NCBI RefSeq assembly: GCF_000316625.1
Contig: NC_019676.1
Span: 1,537,001 to 1,601,000, forward strand
Direction of reading: 5' to 3'
Source: Nostoc sp. PCC 7107
GTDB lineage: Bacteria > Cyanobacteriota > Cyanobacteriia > Cyanobacteriales > Nostocaceae
DNA length: 64,000 bases
Part shown: in pieces, positions 36,545 through 46,425 of the stretch
Layout: every line of letters starts with the position of its first letter
Numbering within the stretch: the stretch's first letter is position 1
Translations under genes and position numbers: made by a program
The notes under the pieces: model-generated
Databases searched by the model: none
Seen by the model: only the letters and a program-made list of their open reading frames with translations
What the model was told of the DNA's origin: nothing

Positions 36545-36931
36545 GGGTCCGTAACGGTTTCGACAGGTTGGCGAACGCTACTCTGTGATTCAGGTCGAGA
36601 GTGAGTCTCCTCTCGCAAATCAAGGCTCGAAAAAAAAGTAAATGCGAATAACATCGTTAAATTTGCTCGTCGGGAAGCTCTAGTAGCTGCCTAAAACGCC
36701 TCTTATAGGTTCGAGCGTCTCTAGTTTGACTCCGTTAAGGATTAGAGACCAACCCCCAACGGATGCTCTAACAAGCGTTCTCTGGTTGGCTTGTTAGCTA
36801 AGATTAAATCAGAGCATCCTACGTTCGGGATAATGAACGATTCCCGCCTTGAGGGTCAGAAAGGCTAAACCTGTGAATGAGCGGGGGGTCAATACCCAAT
36901 TTGGACAGCAGTTCGACTCTGCTCGGATCCA
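36545..36931 (+). ncRNA. ssrA: tmRNA (SsrA)
   Basis: One-piece tmRNA, about 387 nt. The 5' end GGGTCCGTAACGGTTTCGAC pairs through GGGTCCG with CGGATCC at the 3' end, and the T-arm GCAGTTCGACTCTGC is present. The CCA is not encoded. The tag reading frame starts at the resume codon GCG (36644) and reads ANNIVKFARREALVAA then TAA (36692-36694), a typical cyanobacterial tag. It rescues stalled ribosomes and marks the unfinished protein for proteolysis. Confidence 0.97.
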
Positions 36932-36947
36932 CTAAAAATAACCAACT

Positions 36948-36983
36948 AATCCACCAAACAATTGTTCAGGTGGATTTTGTTTT
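36948..36983 (+). terminator. Intrinsic terminator of tmRNA
   Basis: AATCCACC (36948-36955) and GGTGGATT (36969-36976), 13-nt loop, followed by TTGTTTT, 17 bp after the mature tmRNA end. Confidence 0.85.
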
Positions 36984-37103
36984 ATTGAGATAGAGAATAA
37001 GGAGTAAATTGTTTGTCCCTAATTGAAGACTGTTATAGTAGTTCAAACTAAAATTCAGATAATTTCCCATTGATGAATGCAGTAATTTATTATTCAAAAT
37101 AAT

Positions 37104-38141
37104 ATGAGTATGAATGCCGAACAATTTGCTAGTGATAATTACTCCGGTATTTGTCCAGAAGCACTAGAATATATGCTGCAAGCAAACCTTGGCAGTGCGC
37201 CGGCATACGGTAATGATGAATGGACGCAAAAAGTTTCCGACTATTTTCGAGAACTATTTGAAATTAATTGTGAGGTATTTTTTACCTTTAATGGTACAGC
37301 CGCAAATTCTTTATCTTTAGCAGCATTATGTCAGTCTTATCATAGTGTGATTTGTCATGAGACGGCGCATATAGAAACAGATGAATGTGGTGCGCCAGAA
37401 TTTGCTTCTAACGGTTCTAAACTGCTATTAGCTCCAGGAGAAAATGGCAAGTTAACAGCGCAAAGCATAGAAGCCATTGTCACCAAGCGTCAAGATATTC
37501 ATTATCCTAAACCTAAAGTTATTAGTATTACCCAATCAACAGAATTAGGCACTGTATATTCTATTGCCGAACTTTTGGAGATTAAAGAAGTTGCTCAAAA
37601 ATATAAATTAAAAATTCACATGGATGGCGCTCGGTTTGCAAATGCTGTGGCGGCGATGAATAAAACACCCGCAGAAATAACCTGGAAAAGTGGTGTGGAT
37701 GTGTTGTGTTTTTGCGGGACAAAAAATGGGATGGCTTTAGGAGAAGCAATTCTGTTTTTTAATAAAGCCTTAGCCGAAGATTTTGATTATCGCTGCAAGC
37801 AAGCAGGACAATTAGCTTCTAAAATGCGGTTTATTTCTGCCCCTTGGTTGGGTTTGTTGGAAACAGGTGCATGGCTCAAAAATGCCCGCCATGCAAACCA
37901 GTGTGCAGAATATTTAGAAAATCAACTATTACAAATAGATGGTGTAGAAATCATGTTTACACGGGAAGCTAATGCTGTATTTGTCAAATTGCCAGAGCAG
38001 GCTATTCAAAAGTTAAAAGATAAGAATTGGCAATTTTATACATTTATCGGTGTCGGCGGAGTGCGTTTTATGTGTTCTTGGAATACAACTAAAACAAGAA
38101 TGGATGAGTTAGTGAGAGATATTCAGGCAGCGATCGCTTAA
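37104..38141 (+). CDS. Low-specificity L-threonine aldolase / beta-eliminating lyase
   Basis: 345 residues. PLP-dependent fold type I enzyme that splits threonine or allo-threonine to glycine and acetaldehyde. Seen: FTFNGTAANSLSLAAL for cofactor phosphate binding, SITQSTELGTVYS, HMDGARFANA with the PLP-binding Asp, and the Schiff-base Lys in FCGTKNGMALGEAI. The length is normal. ATG 37104 is followed by an in-frame ATG two codons later (37110); the first is used here. Monocistronic. Confidence 0.88.
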   Translation: MSMNAEQFASDNYSGICPEALEYMLQANLGSAPAYGNDEWTQKVSDYFRELFEINCEVFFTFNGTAANSLSLAALCQSYHSVICHETAHIETDECGAPEFASNGSKLLLAPGENGKLTAQSIEAIVTKRQDIHYPKPKVISITQSTELGTVYSIAELLEIKEVAQKYKLKIHMDGARFANAVAAMNKTPAEITWKSGVDVLCFCGTKNGMALGEAILFFNKALAEDFDYRCKQAGQLASKMRFISAPWLGLLETGAWLKNARHANQCAEYLENQLLQIDGVEIMFTREANAVFVKLPEQAIQKLKDKNWQFYTFIGVGGVRFMCSWNTTKTRMDELVRDIQAAIA

Positions 38142-38410
38142 ACTAATACAGCAAGGCACAATTAAAAAGGCTTTTTCTACTAATCTTGACCAGTGCAGCA
38201 GCCAGAATACAAAATACTTGTACAAGTAATACTCAGTAATACAAACCTTTTCTTCAGAAATATAAGCTTTTTAACTAGAATCCATTGACTTTTGACTATG
38301 GACTATTAACTCTTGACTATCAACTAGCTCTTATATGTCAAAATCAAGATAAATTAGTACAGAAAGGTGAGCGATCGCTCTGAAAGCTAGATAAAGGATT
38401 GACCTGAGCA

Positions 38411-38965
38411 ATGGCAGATGAAACCAATCACAATCAAGTTCCCAGCACCAGCGAACCAGTAGCCACAGATTTACCTACTGCCAACACACCAGACCCCAAA
38501 GCAGCCAACTCCAAAGTTAACCCTAACGCTGCTCAACCCGCAGATGGAGCAGAAAAACCCGCCGCTAAAGCCGCCAAAAAAGAGAAAGCTCCAGCCGTTG
38601 AAGATAAACCATTTCCAGAGTTTATCCAGCAGGAGTACTTACCAGCTTTGCAAAAGGCGATCGCGGAGGAAGGCGTAAAAGATTTACAATTATCTTTTGC
38701 CAAACAAAAACTACCCATCGCTGGCTTACCAGCAGACGAAGAATACTGGCAAGTTATCGGCAGTTGGCAAAATGGTCAGCGTCAATTTAACGTTTATTTC
38801 CCCGATGAAGATATTCAAGGGCAAAAAGGATTTTCCTGCAACGAAGGCAAAAAAACCAGCACTCTTGAGTCATTCTTAATTGACGAACGCAAAACCACCC
38901 TTGACTTGTTGGTATTTGGTTTAGTACGGCGTTTGAACAGTCAAAAATGGTTAGGTAGAAATTAG
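38411..38965 (+). CDS. DUF2996 family protein
   Basis: 184 residues. The first ~65 residues are low-complexity (Ala/Pro/Lys-rich, for example AEKPAAKAAKKEKAPA) and likely disordered. The rest is the cyanobacterial/plastid DUF2996 domain: FPEFIQQEYLPALQKAI, PADEEYWQVIGSWQNGQRQF and the ERKTTLDLLVFGLVRRLNSQ end. No signal peptide or membrane segment. Function unknown. Conserved across oxygenic phototrophs, so a photosynthesis-linked role is often supposed. Confidence 0.85.
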   Translation: MADETNHNQVPSTSEPVATDLPTANTPDPKAANSKVNPNAAQPADGAEKPAAKAAKKEKAPAVEDKPFPEFIQQEYLPALQKAIAEEGVKDLQLSFAKQKLPIAGLPADEEYWQVIGSWQNGQRQFNVYFPDEDIQGQKGFSCNEGKKTSTLESFLIDERKTTLDLLVFGLVRRLNSQKWLGRN

Positions 38966-39362
38966 ATATTCTACAAAGAATAACTCCGTAAACTATTGTT
39001 ACAAAGTAATCCTTTGTTTTGCCAAAGGAAACACATCTCAGGAAGTAAGAGAAAGAAACTGATTTTAGCTTTCCTCTTGCCTCCTGCGATTTTTTTAATC
39101 TCGTTTTGGCTACTAACACTATGAGAAGTGCAACAGATTTTAAATTATTTTTATTTAAAAAAAATACAAAATTTAACCAGCAAATAGCCTGATTTGGAAG
39201 TAGTATAAATTCAAGCCTCAGTTCTAGATAAAATCAGTGAAATAGAGTCAGATAAAATACTCTAAATTTCATGGATAGTGTAGCTGCCAAAATTATGGTA
39301 ATTAGCACATTATTTTATGACTGATAGGCTAAATTCATTGCTGTTAATTAGGAGTTATTGAT
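38966..39362. other. Non-coding AT-rich spacer
   Basis: 397 bp. A weak inverted pair near 39013-39032 (CTTTGTTTTGCCAAAG) follows DUF2996 but lacks a T-run. No gene seen. It presumably carries the promoter for the secreted protein at 39363, whose ATG has AGGAG at 39351-39355. Confidence 0.4.
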
Positions 39363-39830
39363 ATGTTTCAAGTTTGGAAAAATCGGCTATGGAAATTATT
39401 TTTGGTAGTCACTCTAACTATAACAATGCTTGTTCCTGGAAATGATGCCTTAGCTTTAATTACCGAACAAATGGGTGTTCTATCCAAAATTGGTATGCAA
39501 CCACCCATAGTCTTAGCACTCCCTACAAGCAGTTACTTGCGCTTAAAATCTATAAAGAATTTTAGTACTAAACCTGGTCAAGTATATATCAATGTTCAAG
39601 AAACTGGACAAACTCTGGGGCCAATAGCAATTGCTCCAGGACAAGAATTACCACTTACTCTTAATTCCTGTTTTAGTAATCTAGTGACTGTAAAATTTGT
39701 TGAAGCTACTACAAAATACCAAGGGCAGAAAACAGTTTCTGTTGCGAATTCTATAATTACACCGTTGCAACCACTTGATTATGGATCTTACAAAATGAAT
39801 TATGAAGTTAATGTGGTAGGCTGCCCATAG
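39363..39830 (+). CDS. Small secreted protein of unknown function
   Basis: 155 residues. Signal peptide about 1-31 (LWKLFLVVTLTITMLVPGND then ALA). The mature part is beta-rich, with PGQVYINVQETGQTLGPIAI and only two cysteines (NSCFSNL and the terminal VVGCP), which could form a disulfide. No catalytic motif or known domain is recognised. An AGGAG ribosome binding site precedes the ATG by 7 bp. It lies just upstream of the large two-partner-secretion exoprotein, but a 332-bp gap makes co-transcription uncertain. Confidence 0.7.
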   Translation: MFQVWKNRLWKLFLVVTLTITMLVPGNDALALITEQMGVLSKIGMQPPIVLALPTSSYLRLKSIKNFSTKPGQVYINVQETGQTLGPIAIAPGQELPLTLNSCFSNLVTVKFVEATTKYQGQKTVSVANSIITPLQPLDYGSYKMNYEVNVVGCP

Positions 39831-40162
39831 TTATATAAATTACATGGTTGAGTATGTTTATAAAACTGGGTAAATAGCAGAAAAACTCTTCCTTCAAGAA
39901 TAAACCCAGCAATATTTAGCTCAGAGAAAATTCAATATAGTTCAGTTAAAGGTAGCCGTTACTTTACAAGGCGCGGCTACTTGAACAATGTCTGTAAGTT
40001 GGGAATTTATTCTGCCATCAGCTTCATCTTGTCGGTTTAGTAAAACAATATTAATCTAAGCACAGTGTTAGAAAAAATTCCTAACATTATTCCGTTTTAA
40101 TTATTTATATATTAAATAGCTTGATTGAATCCAATTAATAATTATCTTATGTACAAATAATT
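39831..40162. other. Spacer with hairpin
   Basis: 332 bp, no gene. GTAGCCG (about 39952-39958) and CGGCTAC (about 39975-39981) can form a 7-bp stem with a long loop but no T-run follows. Confidence 0.4.
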
Positions 40163-43036
40163 ATGAAAAATTACATATTTACCTCTTGCATCATTAGTGC
40201 AACAATCTGGTGCAGTCTACCTTTTATGGACTTATCTCAGGCTCAAATTGTTCCTGATACAACCTTACCCAAAAATTCTGCTGTTGCACCGCTAGATAAT
40301 ATGAACAAATGGAAAATTACAGAGGGGACTTTAGCAGGTAATAACCTTTTTCATAGTTTTCAGCAATTTATTATTCCTGAAATGCACACAGCAGATTTTG
40401 TCAATCCTAGTGCAAATATTCAAAATATTTTAGTTCGAGTAACTGGTGGAAGCCGTTCTGATATTTTTGGAACTCTCAAAACTTCTGGAATTGGTAGTCC
40501 AAACTTATTTTTGCTGAATCCTCATGGAATCTTATTTGGCCCTAATGCTAGTTTAAATGTTGGTGGCTCATTTGTAGCTACAACAGCAAATGCGATCGCA
40601 TTTGGTAATCAAGGTTCTTTCAGCGCATCTGTTCCCAATAATCCAGCATTGCTCACGGTTAATCCTTCGGCTTTTTTATTCAACCAAATTGTTAGTTCTT
40701 CTATTATCAATCAATCTACATATCAAAACCCATATACACAATCTGTAGTTGGTCTATCAGTTCCTAATGGTAAAAGTTTATTATTACTAGGTGGTAATGT
40801 TTCTTTAGATGGCGGAAATTTATCTGCTCCAGGTGGACGAATTGAGTTAGGCGCAGTAAAAGGAGAGGGAAGTGTAGAACTGAATGCAAATAATCAGAAT
40901 CTGCATTTGAGTTATCCTCAGAACTTAGCGCGAGGAGATATTTCAATTATCAATGGATCTGCAAATGTAGTATCTAATGGTGGCGGTAGTTTGACTATCA
41001 ATGCCAGAAATTTAGAAATTACAAGAAGTAATCTGACAAATGGTATTATCGGCGATGGAACTCAGGCGGGAGATATTACCCTTAATGCAACGGAAAGGAT
41101 AAATATTAGACAGAGTACCATTAGCAATAATCTTGGAGAAATTTTTTTGTTAGCTAATGGTAATACTGGTGGTGTTTATATCAAGGCTAAGTCATTTTTC
41201 TTAAGTGATAGTTTTATTAGGAGTGATATTGGAGCATTTTTATCTTCAGCCAGAGGCAATACAAACGGGGTTCATATTCAGGCAGAGTCACTATCACTTA
41301 ATAACAGTAACATTAGTAGTGATGTTAATGATGGTTCGATGGGCAATACTGGCGGTATTCAAATTGTGGCTGATTCGGTTTATATAAATAGCGACATATC
41401 AAGTAGCCCGACTGGATTAAGTGCTATCACTTTAGGGAGTGGCACTACAAATGGAGTATTTATAGAAGTAAACAATTCTCTTGTGTTAAAAAATAGTTTC
41501 ATCAACACTCGTTCTAATAATAATAGCACTGGTAATGCTGGCAATATTAATATCCAAGCTAGAGACATATTTTTAACTGATGCTTCTTCTTTGGACACAT
41601 CTTCATCGAGTACTGGCTCTGCTGGCAATATAGTAATTAATACTCAAGGACTTTTTTTGGATAATAGAAGTTCGATTAGAAGTGAAACCAATGGCATTGC
41701 TAATCCAGGACTAATTGATATTACGGCTAGGACTTTAACTTTAGCGAATGGTGCTGCAATTTTATCCAGAACCACTGGTTCAAAAAATGGAGGAAACATT
41801 CAAATTAATGCCAGTGAGTCAATCAAACTGATAGGATTTTCTCCAGATTCACAATCAGGATTATTGATTTCAGGGTTCTTTACTAGCACTGAGAATGAAA
41901 GGAATCTTACAGCATCTGGGAATGCAGGTAATATTGATATTAAAACTAGAAGTTTGCAGGTAAGAGATGGAGCAGTCATCAGCGCCCGTAGTAGAAGTGT
42001 TGGTGACGGAGGTAACATTAATATTATTGCTAACACCGTTGATTTGGCTGGTGGCGGTCAAATTGTTACTAGTGCTTTCAATAATGGCAATGCAGGTAAC
42101 ATCACTCTCGAAGCAAAAAATGGAGTGAGAATTACTAGTAGCGAGCCGACTTTTGCAGCGCGTGTGGAACAATTTGGCAGTGAATCAATTGATAATGATG
42201 GTGCTAATAGTGGTTTGTTTGCTCGTGTGCGAGGTACTGAACGCGCCAATGCTGGCAACATCACAGTAAATGCTCGTTCTTTACAACTTAATAATCAGGG
42301 AACAATCACCACTGGAACAACCGCTGGTGAAGGCGGAAATATTAATCTCAATATTAGAGATATTGTATTACTGCGAAATAATAGTAGTATTTCCGCCAAT
42401 GCGGGTACTGCTAACGCCGGGGGTAATGGGGGAAATATCAGTATAAACACTAAATTTTTAATTGCTATTCCTGGTGAAAATAGCGACATTAGCGCCAATG
42501 CTTTTAATGGTAGAGGTGGCAGAGTAGATATTACAGCCCAAAGTATTTTTGGGATTGCGTCACGTTTCAGAGATACTAACTTTAGTGACATTACTGCTAG
42601 TTCTCAACTAGGAATCAATGGAGAAGTTACTATTACTACCCCACAAGTTGATCCTATCCAAGGCTTAAGTGAATTGCCTACCACAGTGGTTGATAGCTCA
42701 ACATTACTGGCAGCTGATTGTTCAAAAGACGAAGAGAATGACAATAGCCAATTTATTGTGACAGGACGTGGTGGATTACCTGACAATCCGTATGAAGTGC
42801 TTGGTAGTGATATTTTGTGGTCAGATACTCGCGGTAGAGAGATTGTCGCGATGAAAAATCAACCTGTAATGACGAAATCACCTTCTGTAAACAAAACTGT
42901 GGCAATTGTACCTGCCAATGGTTGGGTGTTCAACGGCGCGGGAGAAGTTACTCTCATTTCTGATGTATCTGGGGCGGCTGATAATCCTGTAAAATCGAAT
43001 GCTTACGCTTGCCCCAAAGCAACAGCGATGAAATAA
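40163..43036 (+). CDS. Two-partner-secretion exoprotein (filamentous hemagglutinin N-terminal type)
   Basis: 957 residues. Signal peptide about 1-28, then the TPS secretion domain (residues about 30-260) with the hallmark NLFLLNPHGILFGPNASLNV (NPHGI motif) and VGGSFVATTANAI. The rest is a right-handed beta-helix of degenerate repeats such as GNAGNINIQAR, GNAGNIDIKTR and GGNINIIANTVDLAGGG. It should cross the outer membrane through a TpsB/ShlB-type partner that is not in this window. It probably serves in adhesion or surface interaction. The Cys pair near the end (AADCSKDEE, YACPK) is common in cyanobacterial members. Only one HIP1 site occurs in the 2.9-kb gene. Confidence 0.88.
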   Translation: MKNYIFTSCIISATIWCSLPFMDLSQAQIVPDTTLPKNSAVAPLDNMNKWKITEGTLAGNNLFHSFQQFIIPEMHTADFVNPSANIQNILVRVTGGSRSDIFGTLKTSGIGSPNLFLLNPHGILFGPNASLNVGGSFVATTANAIAFGNQGSFSASVPNNPALLTVNPSAFLFNQIVSSSIINQSTYQNPYTQSVVGLSVPNGKSLLLLGGNVSLDGGNLSAPGGRIELGAVKGEGSVELNANNQNLHLSYPQNLARGDISIINGSANVVSNGGGSLTINARNLEITRSNLTNGIIGDGTQAGDITLNATERINIRQSTISNNLGEIFLLANGNTGGVYIKAKSFFLSDSFIRSDIGAFLSSARGNTNGVHIQAESLSLNNSNISSDVNDGSMGNTGGIQIVADSVYINSDISSSPTGLSAITLGSGTTNGVFIEVNNSLVLKNSFINTRSNNNSTGNAGNINIQARDIFLTDASSLDTSSSSTGSAGNIVINTQGLFLDNRSSIRSETNGIANPGLIDITARTLTLANGAAILSRTTGSKNGGNIQINASESIKLIGFSPDSQSGLLISGFFTSTENERNLTASGNAGNIDIKTRSLQVRDGAVISARSRSVGDGGNINIIANTVDLAGGGQIVTSAFNNGNAGNITLEAKNGVRITSSEPTFAARVEQFGSESIDNDGANSGLFARVRGTERANAGNITVNARSLQLNNQGTITTGTTAGEGGNINLNIRDIVLLRNNSSISANAGTANAGGNGGNISINTKFLIAIPGENSDISANAFNGRGGRVDITAQSIFGIASRFRDTNFSDITASSQLGINGEVTITTPQVDPIQGLSELPTTVVDSSTLLAADCSKDEENDNSQFIVTGRGGLPDNPYEVLGSDILWSDTRGREIVAMKNQPVMTKSPSVNKTVAIVPANGWVFNGAGEVTLISDVSGAADNPVKSNAYACPKATAMK

Positions 43037-43233
43037 TTGCCGATAGTTCAAATTTGCAGGGAAAAAGCTTGAAGTATTGTTGCAACTCTTAACGTTTCAC
43101 ATACCAGTTTTCCGCTGCCCCTTGGTAGACTGAAATTTATACAAATTAATTATTGTCCTTTGCTGCGCCTTATGAGAGCATTACTTTTGGTTCTCTGGCG
43201 TAATCAAGATAATACACTCGTGGCAATCAAGAC

Positions 43234-44310
43234 ATGGTAGATTCCCTCAAAAAACCAGGCTTTGAAGAAATACGGCCAGGGATTAAAGTCCCGGCAAAAG
43301 AAACCTTATTAACACCACGGTTTTATACTACCGATTTTGATGAGATGGCACGGATGGACATCTCTGTAAATGAAGATGAGTTACAAGCCATCTTAGAAGA
43401 GTTCCGCACTGACTATAATCGCCATCACTTCGTTCGGGATGCCGAGTTTGAACAATCCTGGGATCACATCGACGGGGAAACTCGCCAGTTGTTCATTGAA
43501 TTTCTAGAGCGTTCTTGTACAGCAGAATTTTCCGGCTTCTTGCTGTATAAGGAATTAGGCCGCCGCTTAAAAGATAAAAGCCCCGTCTTAGCTGAGTGTT
43601 TCAACCTGATGTCACGGGATGAAGCACGTCACGCTGGCTTTTTGAACAAAGCGATGTCAGACTTTAATTTGTCTCTAGATTTAGGGTTTTTGACAAAGAG
43701 CCGTAATTACACTTTCTTCAAACCCAAATTCATTTTCTACGCCACCTATCTTTCCGAAAAAATCGGTTATTGGCGTTATATCACTATTTATCGTCATCTA
43801 GAAGCGCATCCCGAAGACAGAATTTATCCAATTTTCCGGTTCTTTGAAAATTGGTGTCAGGATGAAAACCGTCATGGTGATTTCTTTGATGCCATCATGA
43901 GAGCGCAGCCACAAATGCTGAATGATTGGAAAGCAAAACTGTGGAGTCGGTTTTTCTTATTGTCTGTGTTTGTGACGATGTATCTCAATGACATCCAGCG
44001 CAAAGACTTTTACGCTTCTATTGGTTTAGATGCACGGGAATATGATATCTACGTCATCAAGAAAACCAATGAAACAGCAGGTAGAGTTTTCCCAGTGATT
44101 TTGGATGTGGAAAATCCAGAGTTTTACGATCGCCTGGATTTATGTATTCAGAATAACGAAAAATTGGGTGCGATCGCTAACTCTAATACACCCAAGTTCT
44201 TACAATTCTTCCAGAAGTTGCCATTATACATCTCCAATGGTTGGCACTTCTTGAAGTTGTACTTGATGAAGCCAATTGATGCGGCTACTGCTCATGGAAT
44301 GGCTCGTTAG
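43234..44310 (+). CDS. acsF: Mg-protoporphyrin IX monomethyl ester oxidative cyclase AcsF
   Basis: 358 residues. The oxygen-dependent diiron enzyme that closes the fifth (isocyclic) ring of chlorophyll. The four-helix bundle iron ligands are visible in [36 protein letters not shown] and [20 protein letters not shown] (two E-x-x-H-type motifs). Also [20 protein letters not shown]. Length and sequence are those of the aerobic cyclase used by all oxygenic phototrophs. Heterocystous species often have two copies; only one is here. A strong terminator follows. Confidence 0.95.
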   Translation: MVDSLKKPGFEEIRPGIKVPAKETLLTPRFYTTDFDEMARMDISVNEDELQAILEEFRTDYNRHHFVRDAEFEQSWDHIDGETRQLFIEFLERSCTAEFSGFLLYKELGRRLKDKSPVLAECFNLMSRDEARHAGFLNKAMSDFNLSLDLGFLTKSRNYTFFKPKFIFYATYLSEKIGYWRYITIYRHLEAHPEDRIYPIFRFFENWCQDENRHGDFFDAIMRAQPQMLNDWKAKLWSRFFLLSVFVTMYLNDIQRKDFYASIGLDAREYDIYVIKKTNETAGRVFPVILDVENPEFYDRLDLCIQNNEKLGAIANSNTPKFLQFFQKLPLYISNGWHFLKLYLMKPIDAATAHGMAR

Positions 44311-44331
44311 ATTTCCAAGATAATTTGATGG

Positions 44332-44363
44332 GCATGGTATTAGTTAAATACCATGCTTTTTTT
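44332..44363 (+). terminator. Intrinsic terminator of acsF
   Basis: GCATGGTATT (44332-44341) and AATACCATGC (44347-44356) form a perfect 10-bp stem with a 5-nt loop, then seven T (44357-44363). Confidence 0.92.
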
Positions 44364-44508
44364 ATAGCTTTTTACCTTCCTATTTCTCTGTAACTTACTG
44401 AAGTTATAGCGTTAGTCTTCATAAGTTTTTGATTTTAATATCAATAATTTTGCCCTTGTGGTAGTAGCTAAATTTATAGATAGTAGAAAAAACTTGATAT
44501 TGAAGACA

Positions 44509-44952
44509 ATGAAATTACCCTTAAAAATTTCTACTGTTGTTGCAAGCCTGACAATTTTAGCATTTCCTGCTAATGCTGAAGCCTCACAATCAGTAATGAA
44601 AAATATGAGATTTTTTATCACTAGTGAAAATTTATTGATTGCTGCAAATATTCAAAGTGGCTCTGCTTGCTCTTTAAACCAAGGCATTTCAGTTACAAAA
44701 ATGTCTGGGTTTAAAACAATAGAAAAAGGCAATAGTAATGTAAGGGTTTCAGGCAAAGTCGAAAGTTTTCTTTCAATTAAAAATAATGAGATATCACCAG
44801 TCTCAGGGAAATTTCAAAGTAATGCTAGAGTTCGTACTGCTGATTGGTTAATTAGAAATACACAGTATTACCCAGAATTTCTGAGCGCAATGACAGATTG
44901 CACAAGAGAAGGAGGATTAAAAAGAATGCAATTAGACGCTCCTTCACCTTGA
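44509..44952 (+). CDS. Small secreted protein of unknown function
   Basis: 147 residues from ATG 44509, chosen because the signal peptide MKLPLKISTVVASLTILAFP begins there; the frame remains open 51 bp further upstream without signal-like sequence. Cleavage is likely near NAEA. The mature part has two Cys (GSACSLN and MTDCTRE), which may bond. No known domain. It ends 39 bp before the stray uvrC tail, and a strong terminator at 45036-45078 serves it. Confidence 0.7.
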   Translation: MKLPLKISTVVASLTILAFPANAEASQSVMKNMRFFITSENLLIAANIQSGSACSLNQGISVTKMSGFKTIEKGNSNVRVSGKVESFLSIKNNEISPVSGKFQSNARVRTADWLIRNTQYYPEFLSAMTDCTREGGLKRMQLDAPSP

Positions 44953-44991
44953 AATAATGAAAAGCGTCAACAGCAAATCAATTTAGCTGTT

Positions 44992-45057
44992 TCAAGCAGG
45001 ATGAAAGTAATCGTAAATTTCCTGCGCTAGTCGTGGGCCTATTCCTGCAACTTCGGA
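44992..45057 (-). pseudogene. Detached duplicate of the uvrC 3' end
   Basis: Read on the minus strand this fragment encodes [20 protein letters not shown] then A and TGA. The true UvrC ends [20 protein letters not shown] plus stop at 47554. Nucleotide identity is about 51 of 56 (45001-45056 against 47563-47618), including the first 32 bases in a row. Upstream of it the frame closes at once, so it is only the tail. It marks the outer side of the restriction-modification cassette. Confidence 0.88.
45001..45056. repeat. Direct repeat, outer copy, flanking R-M cassette (partner 47563-47618)
   Basis: The 56-bp left copy of the uvrC-tail repeat. The two copies have the same orientation and bracket about 2.5 kb carrying the methyltransferase and endonuclease genes, the layout expected of a long target-site duplication or attachment sites. 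Confidence 0.85.
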
Positions 45058-45078
45058 AGTTCAGATAGGCCTTTTTTT
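45036..45078 (+). terminator. Intrinsic terminator built partly from the uvrC tail
   Basis: GGCCTAT (45036-45042) and ATAGGCC (45065-45071) are extended inward by CTG/CAG and AACTT/AAGTT around a CGG loop, then seven T (45072-45078). The left arm and loop lie inside the duplicated uvrC tail. It terminates the secreted-protein gene. Confidence 0.85.
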
Positions 45079-45352
45079 CTTTTACTGTTCGCTTTTCTCG
45101 ACAGGTAACTTTGTTAACTGAACCGTATTGAGTTATAAGTTATAGAGTTAGAAATATTTTGTTGTAGTCTACATTTACTCAGATTCTCAACATATTATTT
45201 ATACAAATTTGAATAATGATGGCGACAAAAAGATTACTGAAAATCCCCCCAGTAAAATCTTCCACAATATGGAATCAAAAGTTTAAAATCCAAAATAGTA
45301 TTATGTTATAATGTTTTACTCAGACGTTTAGAACAGTATTTTAGTAATTTTT

Positions 45353-46423
45353 ATGGAGGAAGCAAAACTAAAATTTGCTGATTTATTTGCTGGAATTGGA
45401 GGTTTTAGATTAGCTTTTGAAAAAGCTGAGTATGAATGTGTATTTTCCTGCGAAATTAATGAAGCCTGCCGACAGGTTTATTTTAATAATTTTGGAGATA
45501 TACCGGAATATGATATTAGAAAGATTGATATACAAAACTTACCTCACTTTGATGTTTTAACAGCGGGGTTTCCTTGCCAACCTTTTAGTATTTGCGGAAG
45601 AAGAAAAGGTTTTCACGATACTAGAGGTACTCTATTTTTCCATATTTGCGAAATTATTGAACATATTAAGCCTCCTGTTGTTGTACTTGAAAATGTTAAG
45701 CATATATTACATCATGATCAAGGAAAAACATTAGAAGTTATCTTATATTCCTTAGAATATATCGGTTATGAAGTAAATTACGAGATCCTTAACTCTAAGG
45801 ATTTTGGATTGCCACAAAATAGAGAAAGAGTAGTATTTGTGGCTACGAAAAATAGAAAATTTGATTTTGGTTTTCTCAAAAAAACTTATCCGTTTCCTAC
45901 TCTAAAAGAATTTTTGTGTACTGGGGGAGATTTTGAATATTTAAATCCTCAAGATTACACAATGATAGAAAATCCCAAACAACAAGCCTCTGGCTTAATT
46001 TTTGTAGGTTATCGCAATAAAAATATTTGGAAAACAGGTATTAGACCAAACACAGAACATTTATCTAGAGTTCATCATCAACCGAATAGAATATATTCTA
46101 TTAAAGGTGTACATCCAACAATACCTTCTCAAGAGACTTCCGGTAGATTTTTTATTTATATCCCCGAAGAAAAAGCTGTTCGGAAATTAACTATTAGAGA
46201 GTGTTATAGAATTATGGGTTTCCCTAATAATTTTAAAATCCATAGTAATTTAGGAGAGTGTTATAAGCAAATAGGTAATTCTGTGGCTATACCAGTAATG
46301 TATGAACTTGCTAATCAAATTAAGAAACAATTCTTTGAAAATTCAAATATTGAAAATGTAATCCCTAATCATTATAAAAATTCTTATATTGAGCCACATA
46401 TTCAACTAGAATTGCCCCTTTGA
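45353..46423 (+). CDS. DNA (cytosine-5) methyltransferase of an R-M system
   Basis: 356 residues. Motifs in order: I FADLFAGIGGFRLAFE, IV AGFPCQPFSICGRR with the catalytic Cys, VI VVLENVKH, VIII GLPQNRERVVFVA, then a variable target-recognition region (about residues 200-275) and IX/X SIKGVHPTIPSQETSGRF and ECYKQIGNSVAIPVMYELA. The endonuclease ATG follows the stop by two bases. The gene is AT-rich and has no HIP1 site, in contrast with uvrC next to it, consistent with acquisition. The recognition site is not readable. Confidence 0.95.
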   Translation: MEEAKLKFADLFAGIGGFRLAFEKAEYECVFSCEINEACRQVYFNNFGDIPEYDIRKIDIQNLPHFDVLTAGFPCQPFSICGRRKGFHDTRGTLFFHICEIIEHIKPPVVVLENVKHILHHDQGKTLEVILYSLEYIGYEVNYEILNSKDFGLPQNRERVVFVATKNRKFDFGFLKKTYPFPTLKEFLCTGGDFEYLNPQDYTMIENPKQQASGLIFVGYRNKNIWKTGIRPNTEHLSRVHHQPNRIYSIKGVHPTIPSQETSGRFFIYIPEEKAVRKLTIRECYRIMGFPNNFKIHSNLGECYKQIGNSVAIPVMYELANQIKKQFFENSNIENVIPNHYKNSYIEPHIQLELPL

Positions 46424-46425
46424 TA

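Noticed and set aside
36255-36623. 122-codon minus-strand frame overlapping marC and the tmRNA
   Set aside because: It runs antisense into the tmRNA and out of frame over marC; the protein has no plausible character.
40764-42786. Several 60-100-codon minus-strand frames inside the exoprotein gene
   Set aside because: They mirror the repetitive Asn/Gly/Ile-rich coding sequence of the two-partner-secretion protein and are shadows.
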